Of a stretch of DNA of 38,026 nucleotides, positions 7,942 through 17,040 are shown one piece after another (positions within the stretch are counted from its first letter, which is position 1; every line of letters starts with the position of its first letter). Under the pieces are notes generated by a model. The model saw nothing but the letters and a program-made list of their open reading frames with translations, was not told where the DNA came from and did no database searches. This DNA comes from an uncultured Bacteroidota bacterium (GTDB lineage: Bacteria; Bacteroidota; Bacteroidia; Bacteroidales; CAIWKO01): the NCBI GenBank assembly GCA_937934705.1, contig CALGYY010000277.1, positions 1-38,026 on the forward strand, written 5' to 3'. The translations under genes and the position numbers were made by a program.

Positions 7942-10782
7942 TTATTGCTTTGCACTGTTTTTTAGTTGCTCAGCTTCTGCCCGGGCTTTATTGAGCAGAT
8001 CTGTGGCTTGCTTGTCAGCTTCAGCATTGAGTTTATCAGCTTTCTTCTGCGCTTCTTCCTTCAGTTTTTTGGCGGATTCCTTTGCGGCAGCTTTGGTGAT
8101 CGGGTTTTTGGCCTCATCAATCAGCTTCTGTCCTGCCGCTTCAGCCTCCGCGATCAACTGGTCGCCGGCTCTTTTGGCCTCTTCACGGATCTGTTGCGCT
8201 TTGGCTTCCGCCTCGGCGATGATCTGCTGTGCCTTCTGGTTGGCCTCTTCAAGGGCAGTGTTCACCTGGTCTTTCACCTCGTTGATGATCTCCTCTTTCT
8301 TCTCTTCGAGTGCCTGCTGTGCCTGATCTTTCAGGTCTTCCATGAGGTCACCCATACTTCCTTTCAAACCGATCTTAAAGACGGGTTTGCTCACCGTACC
8401 GCTGGCCAGGATCTCGATGTCGACCGTTTCTCCCGGTTTGATGTCAAGTCCTTTGCCTTTGGCCTGGGATACCAGGTTGTCGAGCACCCCATTGGCCTTC
8501 CCGCCGAATTCCGACCTGGGAACAGACAGCTTCATTACATACTGTATGCTCTCGTCCAGCTTCATAAAGCCTTCGATGGTCAGCGTGGATTTGCTGAATT
8601 TCAAATCAAAGGGTTCTGAGAATACCACACCATCGACGATTTTAAAACCTATGCTCATATCTGCGGGCGTGATTGACCGGAACAGGTCAATCTTCAACTC
8701 CTCAGAGAGTTTGTTGAAAAAACCAGCATTGACAATAGTAATGGAACGCGTCTGAAGTTTTCCGGATGCGTTTACCGTGCCGTAGTCAGGGCTCATGTCA
8801 CCGGTCAGCACTGAAGCATACGCGGCTTTGGCACTGAAACGGCCGCTGGTCTTCTCAGCGATGGGTGCAAACTTACCCAAAGAGGGCAGGTTCTTTAAAG
8901 TCTGCTGAATGTCGAAATCGCGGATGTCGAGAGCGAAGTCGACCTTCGGTGCCAATGGATTCACACCGGAGTAAGTGCCGCCAAGAACCAGAGATCCTCC
9001 GCAAAGGTTCATTTTCAGATCTTTCATGACTGCCGTGCGGTCTTTCAGTCCGACGGTACCACTCACATCGGTGATCTCCATCTGGTCGTAAAGAACCTTC
9101 GTGATCTGCGTATTCAGGGTGAAGTCAATATTTCCAGGCAGTTCGATCACTCCGCCTTCGGATGCTTCTTCCTCCGCCGCAGGCGCCGCCGCTTCTTCAG
9201 ATCCGCTGCTCATCCATGCATTGAGGTCGGTCAGCCCGGAATTCAGGCTGAAGGTTCCGCTCAGCAATTCATCCCTGAAGAAGTAAGCGATATAATTACT
9301 CACCTGGCCTTTCATGCTGAAATCACTCTTGCCGGATTTTGCTTCCAGGTAAGCCAGCTCCATGGCTTTTGGAGTAAAATTGAGCAAAGCTTTACTGATG
9401 CTCGTCGCCTCAGGCAAATCCTTTGAACTGTACTCAAAATTCTGCACGCCCAGGCTGCCTTTTGCATCAAATTTCTCGTAGGCTTCCTGATCGAGGTACG
9501 ACATGCGTCCTTTGATCGCGATGTCGGCGGTGAAAAGCCCGCTGAGTTTCTCTCCTTCCGCAAGGGGATAAAAATCTCCGATCTTCGACAGGTCCACTTT
9601 CCCTTTGATAACAGCATCCATGTTCGGGTCCGAAACAGGTGTGGAAACGTACAGACTGGCGTCAACCGCATTCCCTCCCATGTCGAGGTGGATCTTTTTC
9701 ACATCGATGATGGTTTTGTCTTCGCTGCCTCCGGGGTTGCTGGCCTTTCCGTTGATGGTGATATTGTTTACTGAGCCGGGGAGGTCAGGATATTGGAACA
9801 TGCCGTTGGAAACATCCAGCAGGACCTCAAATGCCGGCCATCCCGCATCGCTGTACGTGCCCTTGGCAAAGCCGCTCAGTGAAAGTGTTCCGGAAGTTTT
9901 GACTGATTCAAAATCCTTCATATAGATCGCGGGAACCAATGAAAGAATGTTCTTAAACTCTGTTTGACTGGCAGAGAATTTCAGATCCATGTCAATGTTG
10001 CTGTCGGGCATGGCCAGCCATCCGTCGAAGGCCAGAAACAATTCATTGATTCCGAATTCATTCTCTTTAAAAGTGTATTTCGAGTTTTTCAGATCCGCGT
10101 CAATATCGGCGTTCAGGATGATGCGGGCCTCTTTCAGATACGGTATACCGGCATAGCTGAAGCTGACTGCCTTGATGAAAGTTTTGGTGCTCAGGCTGGT
10201 GAAGTCTGCCGACAGATCACCGCTCAGGCTGTGGTTCAGGCTGTCAACCCTGGCAAACATAAACGCGTCATAATCCTCATACAGCACATCCGCGTCATTG
10301 ATCAGCAGTTTTCGGAGACTGAGTTTGAATTTCGACGCTTCAGCATCCTCAGTGGCGGCCGTTGTATCAGCCGATGGTTTGGCGATATCCCAGTTGGCTT
10401 TCCCGCCCGGCAGGACCTTGAGGTGCACCCTGGGGCGGTCAAGCTGTATCCTGCGGATGGTGTAGGTATCGCCGCTGATCACACTGAAAAGGTTCACCGA
10501 AACGGTCAGGGCATCCATCACGACGAGGGTATCCTTGCTGAATTCCCCGATGCCTGTTACGCTGACATCATCGAGGCTGAGAGAGAAATTGGGAAAACTG
10601 CTGAACAGGTTCATGCCGTAGTCTTTGAAATCTACTACAGCATTCAGGTTTTTGTTGGCTTCATCCTTTACCGCCTGTACGATCTGCTTCTGGAAAATGA
10701 TGGGAAGCAGGATCATGAGCACGATCAGTATGGCCAGAACAATGGCTGTCCATTTGAGAATTTTTCTGAGTGTCTTTTTCAT
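7942..10782 (-). CDS. AsmA-like envelope protein with C-terminal coiled-coil tail
   Basis: 946 residues. A single N-terminal transmembrane helix (about 10-30) follows a basic start. The AsmA N-terminal region comes next (VVDFKDYGMNLFSSFPNFSL, VSVNLFSVISGDTYTIRRIQ, IQLDRPRVHLKVLPGGKANW), then long repeating beta-rich segments and an AsmA_2-like C-terminal part (about 560-800). AsmA-family proteins belong to the bridge-like lipid-transfer group and are linked to outer membrane lipid homeostasis in other Gram-negatives. From about residue 820 to the end the protein becomes an alanine/glutamate/lysine-rich heptad region (repeats like AEAEAKAQQIREEAKRAG), a long coiled coil not typical of AsmA. 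The gene starts 10 bp after a small lipoprotein gene, itself 9 bp after eno, so these three probably form one transcript. Confidence 0.85.
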   Translation of the reverse strand: MKKTLRKILKWTAIVLAILIVLMILLPIIFQKQIVQAVKDEANKNLNAVVDFKDYGMNLFSSFPNFSLSLDDVSVTGIGEFSKDTLVVMDALTVSVNLFSVISGDTYTIRRIQLDRPRVHLKVLPGGKANWDIAKPSADTTAATEDAEASKFKLSLRKLLINDADVLYEDYDAFMFARVDSLNHSLSGDLSADFTSLSTKTFIKAVSFSYAGIPYLKEARIILNADIDADLKNSKYTFKENEFGINELFLAFDGWLAMPDSNIDMDLKFSASQTEFKNILSLVPAIYMKDFESVKTSGTLSLSGFAKGTYSDAGWPAFEVLLDVSNGMFQYPDLPGSVNNITINGKASNPGGSEDKTIIDVKKIHLDMGGNAVDASLYVSTPVSDPNMDAVIKGKVDLSKIGDFYPLAEGEKLSGLFTADIAIKGRMSYLDQEAYEKFDAKGSLGVQNFEYSSKDLPEATSISKALLNFTPKAMELAYLEAKSGKSDFSMKGQVSNYIAYFFRDELLSGTFSLNSGLTDLNAWMSSGSEEAAAPAAEEEASEGGVIELPGNIDFTLNTQITKVLYDQMEITDVSGTVGLKDRTAVMKDLKMNLCGGSLVLGGTYSGVNPLAPKVDFALDIRDFDIQQTLKNLPSLGKFAPIAEKTSGRFSAKAAYASVLTGDMSPDYGTVNASGKLQTRSITIVNAGFFNKLSEELKIDLFRSITPADMSIGFKIVDGVVFSEPFDLKFSKSTLTIEGFMKLDESIQYVMKLSVPRSEFGGKANGVLDNLVSQAKGKGLDIKPGETVDIEILASGTVSKPVFKIGLKGSMGDLMEDLKDQAQQALEEKKEEIINEVKDQVNTALEEANQKAQQIIAEAEAKAQQIREEAKRAGDQLIAEAEAAGQKLIDEAKNPITKAAAKESAKKLKEEAQKKADKLNAEADKQATDLLNKARAEAEQLKNSAKQ

Positions 10783-10792
10783 TTTAAGCTTG

Positions 10793-11218
10793 TTATTTAG
10801 GGGTCATATGATATTCCGATTTGTCGTTCCCGCTGATGGTCTCCACCCAGAGTTCATCGCTTTTAAGCCTCAGTATCCGCCAGGTGGTTGTTTGCCCGGA
10901 GCCGTATGGCGTGGTAATGACATTTTCACGGGAAGCATCAAACCGCCACTGGCCGGTTTCCACCAGCGAAGGTGACCATGTGGTGATGTAATCATTGCTG
11001 GCCTGGATGTCAAGGCTGAACTGCGGATACAGCAATTTCCAGAGGCTGGTATAGTCGTTTCCGTTCAGGCTCACCGTCTCCACTTTCCACACATTGATGA
11101 CCCGCGAACGTTTGCTGCTGAGACTGAAGGCCGGACCGTCTTCATATTTCCCGCAGGAAGCGAGTAATATGACAAAACCTAAGAGCATCCAGGCTGTACC
11201 TGACTTCCTCATCATCAT
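10793..11218 (-). CDS. Small lipoprotein of unknown function (lipocalin-like)
   Basis: 141 residues. A lipoprotein signal ends at a lipobox (VILLASC). The mature part carries short beta-type stretches including VINVWKVETVSLNGNDYTS, GQWRFDASRENVITTPYG and TTTWRILRLKSDELWVET. This pattern resembles Bacteroidota lipocalin-like or DUF5004-like lipoproteins, whose ligands are generally unknown. The gene lies 9 bp downstream of eno and 10 bp upstream of the AsmA-like gene, so it is probably co-transcribed with both. Three consecutive ATG codons at the start make the exact initiation site uncertain by up to two residues. The lipoprotein call is secure; the fold is a guess. Confidence 0.7.
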   Translation of the reverse strand: MMMRKSGTAWMLLGFVILLASCGKYEDGPAFSLSSKRSRVINVWKVETVSLNGNDYTSLWKLLYPQFSLDIQASNDYITTWSPSLVETGQWRFDASRENVITTPYGSGQTTTWRILRLKSDELWVETISGNDKSEYHMTPK

Positions 11219-11227
11219 ATTGAAATA

Positions 11228-12523
11228 TTATTTACCCTTGATAAATTTAAAGGATGTTCCCATATAATGGGCAACGGGGCCGACCATTTCCTCAATACGG
11301 ATCAGCTGGTTGAACTTGGCGATGCGCTCAGAACGGCAGGCACTTCCTGTTTTGATCATGCCTGTATTCAGTGCTACTGCCAGGTCAGCGATGGTGGTAT
11401 CTTCCGTTTCTCCCGAACGGTGACTGATCACAGCGGTGTAGCTGCTGTTGTATGCCATATTCACCGCTTCAATTGTTTCTGTCAGGGTCCCGATCTGGTT
11501 CACCTTAACGAGGATGGAATTGGCGACCCCTTTCTCTATGCCCATTTTCAGGCGTGCAGAATTGGTCACAAACAGGTCATCACCAACAAGCTGGATTTTA
11601 TCACCCAGTGCTTTCGTCATCAGTTTCCAGCCATCCCAGTCATCCTCGGCCATACCATCTTCGATAGAGATAATGGGGTAACGCTTCACCCAGTCTTTCC
11701 AGAAATCGACCATCTCAGCCGGTTTCAGTTTGTCGCCGCTTGACTTTTTCAGATGATAGACATTCTCTTCCGGCAGATAATATTCTGATGAAGCAGGATC
11801 CAGTGCAATATAAATATCTTCACCCGGTTTATACCCGGCTTTCTCAATGGCTTTGAGGATCATCTTAATGGCCTCCTCGTTGGATTTCAGATCCGGGGCA
11901 AAGCCACCCTCATCGCCCACATTGGTGGAAAGACTGGCTTTCTTCAGAACTGCCTTGAGGTTGTGAAAGACCTCCGCACCCATACGGATCGCTTCTGCGA
12001 AGCTTTCTGCTTTCACCGGCATGATCATGAATTCCTGAAAGTCGATGCAGTTGTCGGCATGTGAACCACCATTGATAATATTCATCATGGGAATCGGGAG
12101 AATTTTCGCGTTCACTCCGCCGATATAACGGTAAAGCGGTTGTCCGGTAGTAATGGCTCCGGCTTTGGCGCAGGCCAGTGAAACACCGAGAATGGCATTG
12201 GCTCCGAGGTTCGATTTATTGGGCGTACCGTCAAGATCGATCATGATGCGGTCGATGATCCCCTGCTCGGTAATATATATTCCCTTGAGTTCTTCTGCAA
12301 TCGCTTTGTTGACATTCTGAACCGCCTGCATGACCCCTTTCCCCATATATACCTTCTTATCCCCGTCGCGCAGCTCATGTGCTTCGTGTACCCCTGTTGA
12401 TGCTCCCGAAGGAACCGCTGCAGTTCCGATGACCCCGGAATCGGTCATGACATCCACTTCGATGGTTGGATTTCCCCTGGAGTCCAGGATCTGACGTGCA
12501 TAAATGTTGGCAATTGTACTCAT
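11228..12523 (-). CDS. eno: Enolase (phosphopyruvate hydratase)
   Basis: 431 residues, standard length. Converts 2-phosphoglycerate to phosphoenolpyruvate in glycolysis and the reverse in gluconeogenesis; a cytosolic magnesium enzyme. Family motifs are intact: the N-terminal RQILDSRGNPTIEVDV, the flexible-loop SGASTG, NGGSHADNCIDFQEFMI with the substrate histidine (H155) and E164, GDEGGFAPDLKSNEEA with E205, GDDLFVTN, the lysine-containing ILVKVNQIGTLTET, and the C-terminal SHRSGETEDTTIADLAVA. The start is fixed by the MSTIANIYAR N-terminus. It is followed after 9 bp by a lipoprotein gene and then the AsmA-like gene, an odd partnership. The divergent neighbour is the large adhesin; 256 bp of intergenic DNA separate them. 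Confidence 0.97.
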   Translation of the reverse strand: MSTIANIYARQILDSRGNPTIEVDVMTDSGVIGTAAVPSGASTGVHEAHELRDGDKKVYMGKGVMQAVQNVNKAIAEELKGIYITEQGIIDRIMIDLDGTPNKSNLGANAILGVSLACAKAGAITTGQPLYRYIGGVNAKILPIPMMNIINGGSHADNCIDFQEFMIMPVKAESFAEAIRMGAEVFHNLKAVLKKASLSTNVGDEGGFAPDLKSNEEAIKMILKAIEKAGYKPGEDIYIALDPASSEYYLPEENVYHLKKSSGDKLKPAEMVDFWKDWVKRYPIISIEDGMAEDDWDGWKLMTKALGDKIQLVGDDLFVTNSARLKMGIEKGVANSILVKVNQIGTLTETIEAVNMAYNSSYTAVISHRSGETEDTTIADLAVALNTGMIKTGSACRSERIAKFNQLIRIEEMVGPVAHYMGTSFKFIKGK

Positions 12524-12779
12524 ATCAATACTATGTTTAATTGGTTATCAGTTGAAGCCTTCTCCCTGCGAAGATATGAATTTCTGTCGTGAACCGTTCT
12601 GTAAGAGGATGAAATTTACAGCACCTTAAGTACATCACTCTCAATGTGTGATCATTACGACCTTTGGTGAAAAATATTCACAAAAAACAGATACTTAAAA
12701 AAACTTAGCGGGATGAAGTCTAAATATTGTTTTTTTTCTTATTATTGCATATTCATCTGTAAACCTTAAACGACCCGAA
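12524..12779. promoter_or_regulatory. Divergent intergenic region between eno and the adhesin gene
   Basis: This AT-rich 256-bp stretch is the longest gap in the window and must hold promoters for both directions. On the eno side the minus strand has TATCTTCG (one mismatch from TAnnTTTG) near 12573. No perfect -7 box was found for the adhesin; its upstream region contains a T-rich run near 12728-12738. No RNA gene or repeat was recognised here. Confidence 0.4.
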
Positions 12780-15700
12780 ATGTTTAACATTAGTGCTTCC
12801 CCCAGAGCGAAGATTAAACTTGTGGTTCTGTTATTCACCCTGATCCTGGCCGGAAACCCTCCAACTGTCCGCTCACAGAACCTGGTCAATAACCCCGGCT
12901 TCGAGAGTGTGAATATGGGATCATTGCTGTGCAGCTGGTATGTTTCGGTTTCTGAATTCAACTCAGCCATTAACGGATGGACCATGCCCACGGGAGGATC
13001 CACCGACATCTTCCATACCTCACTGTCGACCACCTGTTTCTGCAGCCCTTTTTCAACCCACTCCTCTTCACCCGGGACCCAGGCGCCCAGGACAGGAAAT
13101 TCCATGAGCGCCATGTTTGTTTACGGGAACGGCGGATGCTCACCCTACCGCGAATACCTGCAGGGCAGCCTTTCCAGTGCATTGGTTCCCGGACAGCAGT
13201 ACTGCATGGAATTTTATGTTTCACTGGCAGACAAATGCATTTATGCTGTAAATAATATCGGGGTATACTTCACCACTTCCTCATTTTACAACTCCAGTAT
13301 GTGTGTTTACAGCGTGACTCCCCAGCTCAATTACACAGGACCTATTATCACCGATAAAACCAACTGGACGCTGATATCATTTACCTTCACACCTTCTTCA
13401 GCATATACGCATTTTACAATAGGAAATTTTTACAATGATGTTGCGACATCAAGCATTAATGTTGGTGGTTCTGTTGCCCAGACACGCTATTTTATTGATG
13501 ATGTCAGCATTCAACTCTGCAACCCTAATCCTGTGGTGACCACAACTGGCGCTACGATCTGCCAGGGTCAGACAGCCACCATCACCGCCTCCAGCAATGT
13601 CAGCGGAACCACTTTCGCATGGAGTACGGGAGGAACCGGCTCTTCCATCGTTGTTTCGCCGACGGGCACCACCACTTACACGGTGACCGGAACGGCGCCT
13701 TCCGGGGGTACCGATACTGAAACAGCCACGGTGACCGTTCATCCAAACCCCAATGTCACGGCTTCTGTTTCCCCCGCGGCCATCTGTGCAGGACAATCAG
13801 CCACGCTGAGCGCAGGCGGGGCATCCACCTACGTATGGAACCCGGGCGGTCTGACCGGGGCAAGCGTGAGTGTATCTCCATCCGCATCAACCACCTATAC
13901 GGTCACCGGAACTTCATCACAGGGATGCACAGCCACCGCCAGTGTTAACCTGGTGGTGAACCCTGCACCAACCGTAACGGCAACAGCCAGTCCCGGAAGT
14001 GTCTGCCCCGGGCAGTGCAGCAATCTCAGCGCTTCCGGTGCCGGCACATACACCTGGATGCCCGGCAGCATGAGCGGAGCCACCGTCAGTGTTTGTCCCA
14101 CCGTAAATACAACCTATACCGTAACGGGCACACAATCGGGCTGTACGGGCACAGCGAGTGTGACAGTCAGCATCAGCCCCAGCCTGAACATCACCACTTC
14201 CACCAATACACCCGTAGTCTGTCCGGGCCAGTGCGCTTCCATCACCGCTGCCGGCGGCACAACCTATACCTGGATCCCCGGGGGCATGAGCGGGGCAACA
14301 GTCAGCGTCTGCCCGTCAGCAAGCACAACCTATACAGTGAACGCAAGCTCCGGTGGAGGGTGTACCGGTTCCTCCGTCATCACCATTACGCTTGCACCAA
14401 ACCCGGCAGTAAGCCTGAGTGCCAACCCGCAGACCATTTGTCCGGGACAATCCAGCCTGCTCACGGCCTCCGGAGCCAGCACCTACACCTGGAACCCGGG
14501 CGGACCCGGAGGGAATACGCAAAGCGTGACTCCTTCCGCAACAACCACCTACAGCGTTACCGGAACCTCAACCCAGGGATGCACGGCATCCGCAAGCGTC
14601 ATCGTTAATGTAAGTGCCAACCCTCAGATCCTTGCCACCGCCAGTCCTGCAGGGATCTGCCTGGGCGATTGCAGCACGCTGACGGCAAGCGGTGCGGGGA
14701 ACTACGTGTGGTACCCGGGTCAGCAAAACGGAAGCAGTATCAGCGTTTGCCCGACAAGCACCACAACCTATACGGTCGCAGGTGACCTCAGCGGATGCAC
14801 AGGAAGCGCCACCGTGACCGTGAGTGTGGGTAACCCGCCGCAAATACAAGCCACGGCTGCCCAGCCTGACCTCTGCAGCGGTCAGTGTACCCTTCTGACA
14901 CTGACCGGTGCTGCAAGTGCAGTCTGGAATCCCGGTGGTCTGCAGGGCCTGCAGGTCAACGTCTGCCCGCAAACAACAACCACCTACACGGTCACCGGCA
15001 GCGACCCGGCCGGATGTACCAGCACAGCTACGCTTACGGTAAACGTCAATCCTTCTCCTGTACTGAACGTGCAGGCGTCCCCGCCCTCACTCTGCTCCGG
15101 CCAGTGCAGTAACCTTAGTGTGTCCGGTGCGGACAGCTATCTCTGGAGTACCGGTGATACCAGTGCTACCCTGAATGTCTGTCCACAGAGTACGAGCCAG
15201 TACACTGTTACCGGAACGTCACAGGGATGTACGGCCACGGCACAGGTTACAGTAAGTGTTAACTCTCTCCCGGGCATTACAGCCACAGCCAGTCCCGACA
15301 CCATTTGTCCGGGAGAAACGGTCATCCTTTCGGCCACCGGAGCCACATCCTACACATGGATGCCCGGTCAGATCAACGGAAGCACACTGAGCATCCAGCC
15401 TGCACAAACCACCACCTACCAGGTGACCGGCAACGACAACGGCTGCACGGGTGAGGCCTGGGTCACCGTTTTCGTTTATCCCTCCTCAAGCGTTGACTTT
15501 ATTTCAGATACGAACAAAGGCTGTGTTCCGCTCAGGGTGCAGTTCATGAACCTGTTTAATGATTCCACGGCGAGCTATCTCTGGGATTTCGGCGACGGGA
15601 ACACATCGACGGATCCGAACCCTGTACACACCTATACCGAAGACGGACTTTACGATGTGAGCATTTCTGTGGTGCCGCTGAACGGCTGTCCGGCAAGTCA

Positions 15701-16265
15701 TGTGATCCATCAGATGATCAGGGTGTATCCTGTGCCTGTTGCTGATTTTATTCTGAATCCGCAAATGGCGGGGATCGACAACCCGCTGATCTCCTTCTAT
15801 GATCATTCGATCAACGCAACAGAATGGTTCTGGGATTTCGGAGATGCCGGTTCAACAGAGAACTATTCGACGCTTCAGAATCCGAAGCATCTGTATTCTG
15901 ATACCGGAACATTCATCATCACACTGGTGGCTTCCAGTACGGGCTGCTACGATACGGCCCGTAATACGGTTGTTATACAGCCCGATGTTGCCGTGTTTAT
16001 CCCGAATGCATTCACGCCCAATGGCGACGGCATCAACAGTTATTTCACCATCATCGGTGAGGGTATTGATGAAAGCACTTTCAGAATGCGTGTTTTCAAC
16101 CGCTGGGGCGAACAGATCTTTTTTGCCGACCGTTCGCATCCGGGATGGGACGGGACTTACAGGGATAAAGATGTGGAACCGGGGGTTTATGTTTACCTCA
16201 TCGATTTTGTGGATGTGAACCGCAACGAACACCATTACAAAGGCATCATCAACCTGATACGTTAA
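12780..16265 (+). CDS. Secreted multidomain adhesin-like protein: Ig-like repeats, PKD, CHU_C (type IX secretion)
   Basis: 1161 residues. A signal peptide (about 1-34) precedes a jelly-roll-like carbohydrate-binding-type domain (about 35-250, beginning NLVNNPGFES). Nine Ig-like repeats of about 72 residues follow (about 252-901), each with a CxGQ opening, a YTW(N/M)PG turn and a TTTYTVTG strand. Two PKD domains come next (about 902-1070, motifs YLWDFGDGN and WFWDFGDAG). The C-terminus is a gliding-motility-associated domain (about 1071-1161: FIPNAFTPNGDGINSYF, FNRWGEQIFF, DGTYRDKDVEPGVYVYLIDF), the known type B sorting signal for type IX secretion. Export to the surface or medium is therefore well supported; the adhesive role is inferred from architecture. 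The next gene begins 7 bp downstream. Confidence 0.93.
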   Translation: MFNISASPRAKIKLVVLLFTLILAGNPPTVRSQNLVNNPGFESVNMGSLLCSWYVSVSEFNSAINGWTMPTGGSTDIFHTSLSTTCFCSPFSTHSSSPGTQAPRTGNSMSAMFVYGNGGCSPYREYLQGSLSSALVPGQQYCMEFYVSLADKCIYAVNNIGVYFTTSSFYNSSMCVYSVTPQLNYTGPIITDKTNWTLISFTFTPSSAYTHFTIGNFYNDVATSSINVGGSVAQTRYFIDDVSIQLCNPNPVVTTTGATICQGQTATITASSNVSGTTFAWSTGGTGSSIVVSPTGTTTYTVTGTAPSGGTDTETATVTVHPNPNVTASVSPAAICAGQSATLSAGGASTYVWNPGGLTGASVSVSPSASTTYTVTGTSSQGCTATASVNLVVNPAPTVTATASPGSVCPGQCSNLSASGAGTYTWMPGSMSGATVSVCPTVNTTYTVTGTQSGCTGTASVTVSISPSLNITTSTNTPVVCPGQCASITAAGGTTYTWIPGGMSGATVSVCPSASTTYTVNASSGGGCTGSSVITITLAPNPAVSLSANPQTICPGQSSLLTASGASTYTWNPGGPGGNTQSVTPSATTTYSVTGTSTQGCTASASVIVNVSANPQILATASPAGICLGDCSTLTASGAGNYVWYPGQQNGSSISVCPTSTTTYTVAGDLSGCTGSATVTVSVGNPPQIQATAAQPDLCSGQCTLLTLTGAASAVWNPGGLQGLQVNVCPQTTTTYTVTGSDPAGCTSTATLTVNVNPSPVLNVQASPPSLCSGQCSNLSVSGADSYLWSTGDTSATLNVCPQSTSQYTVTGTSQGCTATAQVTVSVNSLPGITATASPDTICPGETVILSATGATSYTWMPGQINGSTLSIQPAQTTTYQVTGNDNGCTGEAWVTVFVYPSSSVDFISDTNKGCVPLRVQFMNLFNDSTASYLWDFGDGNTSTDPNPVHTYTEDGLYDVSISVVPLNGCPASHVIHQMIRVYPVPVADFILNPQMAGIDNPLISFYDHSINATEWFWDFGDAGSTENYSTLQNPKHLYSDTGTFIITLVASSTGCYDTARNTVVIQPDVAVFIPNAFTPNGDGINSYFTIIGEGIDESTFRMRVFNRWGEQIFFADRSHPGWDGTYRDKDVEPGVYVYLIDFVDVNRNEHHYKGIINLIR
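13533..15482 (+). repeat. Nine tandem Ig-like repeat units (about 217 bp each) inside the adhesin gene
   Basis: The repeats are visible at protein level as successive openings ICQGQ, ICAGQ, VCPGQC, VCPGQC, ICPGQ, ICLGDC, LCSGQC, LCSGQC and ICPGE, each about 72 residues apart. They are diverged in DNA, so they are ancient or diversified rather than recently copied. Five units (3, 4, 6, 7, 8) carry an extra cysteine pair absent from the other four. Confidence 0.88.
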
Positions 16266-16272
16266 TACCCTC

Positions 16273-17001
16273 ATGCAAAATCACCTGTCGGTTTCCAAAT
16301 CACGATATGTACACTACATTCTGCTTGGGTTCCTGCTCCTGAGTCTCGGCTGCAGCAGCATCCGTGTCAGCACACAGGCACCTGTTGAAAAAAGAAAATA
16401 CCGCAAAGGGCACTATGTAAAGGCTGTGAAGCAGATGAACAGGCTGGTGGATGCGGAATGTGATAAAAGCACTGCGGATGCCGGAAGTGCACCGAATGCC
16501 GATAGCACAAGGCCTGATCCCCTCTGCCGGAATTCCGTTGCGGCTTCAGCTTCTCATCAGCCTTCAGAGCATAACAGCATCCGGATCAGACCGTTCAAAT
16601 CCGTGAACCCTGACAGGCCCAGTCCGGTAAAGACAGAAAAAGCGGCCATACCCGGATCCGTTTCGGATGATCACCCATCGCGAAAGCCGGTCAATCAGCA
16701 GAAAACAGAGGAAAACAAAGGTCTGGCCGGGGTCCTGGGCTTTTACGCCAGCCTGTTCGGCCTTTTCATTCCGGCAGCCAGTCCGGTAGCTGTTGCTATT
16801 TGTGTTGCCGATATGCGGGGCGTCGGGATCGGGTACTCCATCATTGGCTTCATCCTCGGCATCATTGAATTTGCAGGCTGGGTTGTCCTGGCAGCCTTCC
16901 TCTTTTCCGCAGGTTTTATGATCTGGGGATGGATTATCGCAGCCCTTCTGTTCGCCGGACTGCTGTTCGCCATCCTCCTTGCAGTCGGGGCTTTCTGGTA
17001 A
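16273..17001 (+). CDS. Lipoprotein with polar linker and hydrophobic multi-helix C-terminus (DUF4190-like)
   Basis: 242 residues. The lipobox LSLGC puts the lipidated cysteine at about C27. A Bacteroidota-type motif KRKYRKGHYV (about 40-49) follows, then a long polar, low-complexity linker (about 60-150). The last 88 residues are strongly hydrophobic, with three or so likely transmembrane helices and glycine-rich turns (GFYASLFGLFIPAASPVAVA, GWVVLAAFLFSAGFMIWGWI), resembling DUF4190-type membrane modules. Having both a lipid anchor and membrane helices is unusual. The start is 7 bp after the adhesin stop, so the two are probably co-transcribed; a role in presenting or handling the adhesin is possible but unproven. 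Confidence 0.72.
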   Translation: MQNHLSVSKSRYVHYILLGFLLLSLGCSSIRVSTQAPVEKRKYRKGHYVKAVKQMNRLVDAECDKSTADAGSAPNADSTRPDPLCRNSVAASASHQPSEHNSIRIRPFKSVNPDRPSPVKTEKAAIPGSVSDDHPSRKPVNQQKTEENKGLAGVLGFYASLFGLFIPAASPVAVAICVADMRGVGIGYSIIGFILGIIEFAGWVVLAAFLFSAGFMIWGWIIAALLFAGLLFAILLAVGAFW

Positions 17002-17004
17002 GAT

Positions 17005-17023
17005 TCCTGTCCCGGGGACAGGA
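17005..17023. terminator. Hairpin between convergent genes
   Basis: TCCTGTCC and GGACAGGA form a perfect 8-bp stem around a 3-nt loop, located between the stops of two convergent genes. No U-tract follows on either strand, so it is a candidate transcript-end hairpin rather than a classical intrinsic terminator. Confidence 0.4.
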
Positions 17024-17040
17024 TGAAACCCGGGAGATTA

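Noticed and set aside
9964..10800. 278-codon plus-strand frame
   Set aside because: It is antisense to the AsmA-like gene and has low-complexity shadow composition.
13449..15407. Several minus-strand frames and a CRISPR-like periodicity in the adhesin
   Set aside because: They come from diverged coding repeats of about 217 bp; there are no short identical direct repeats with unique spacers.
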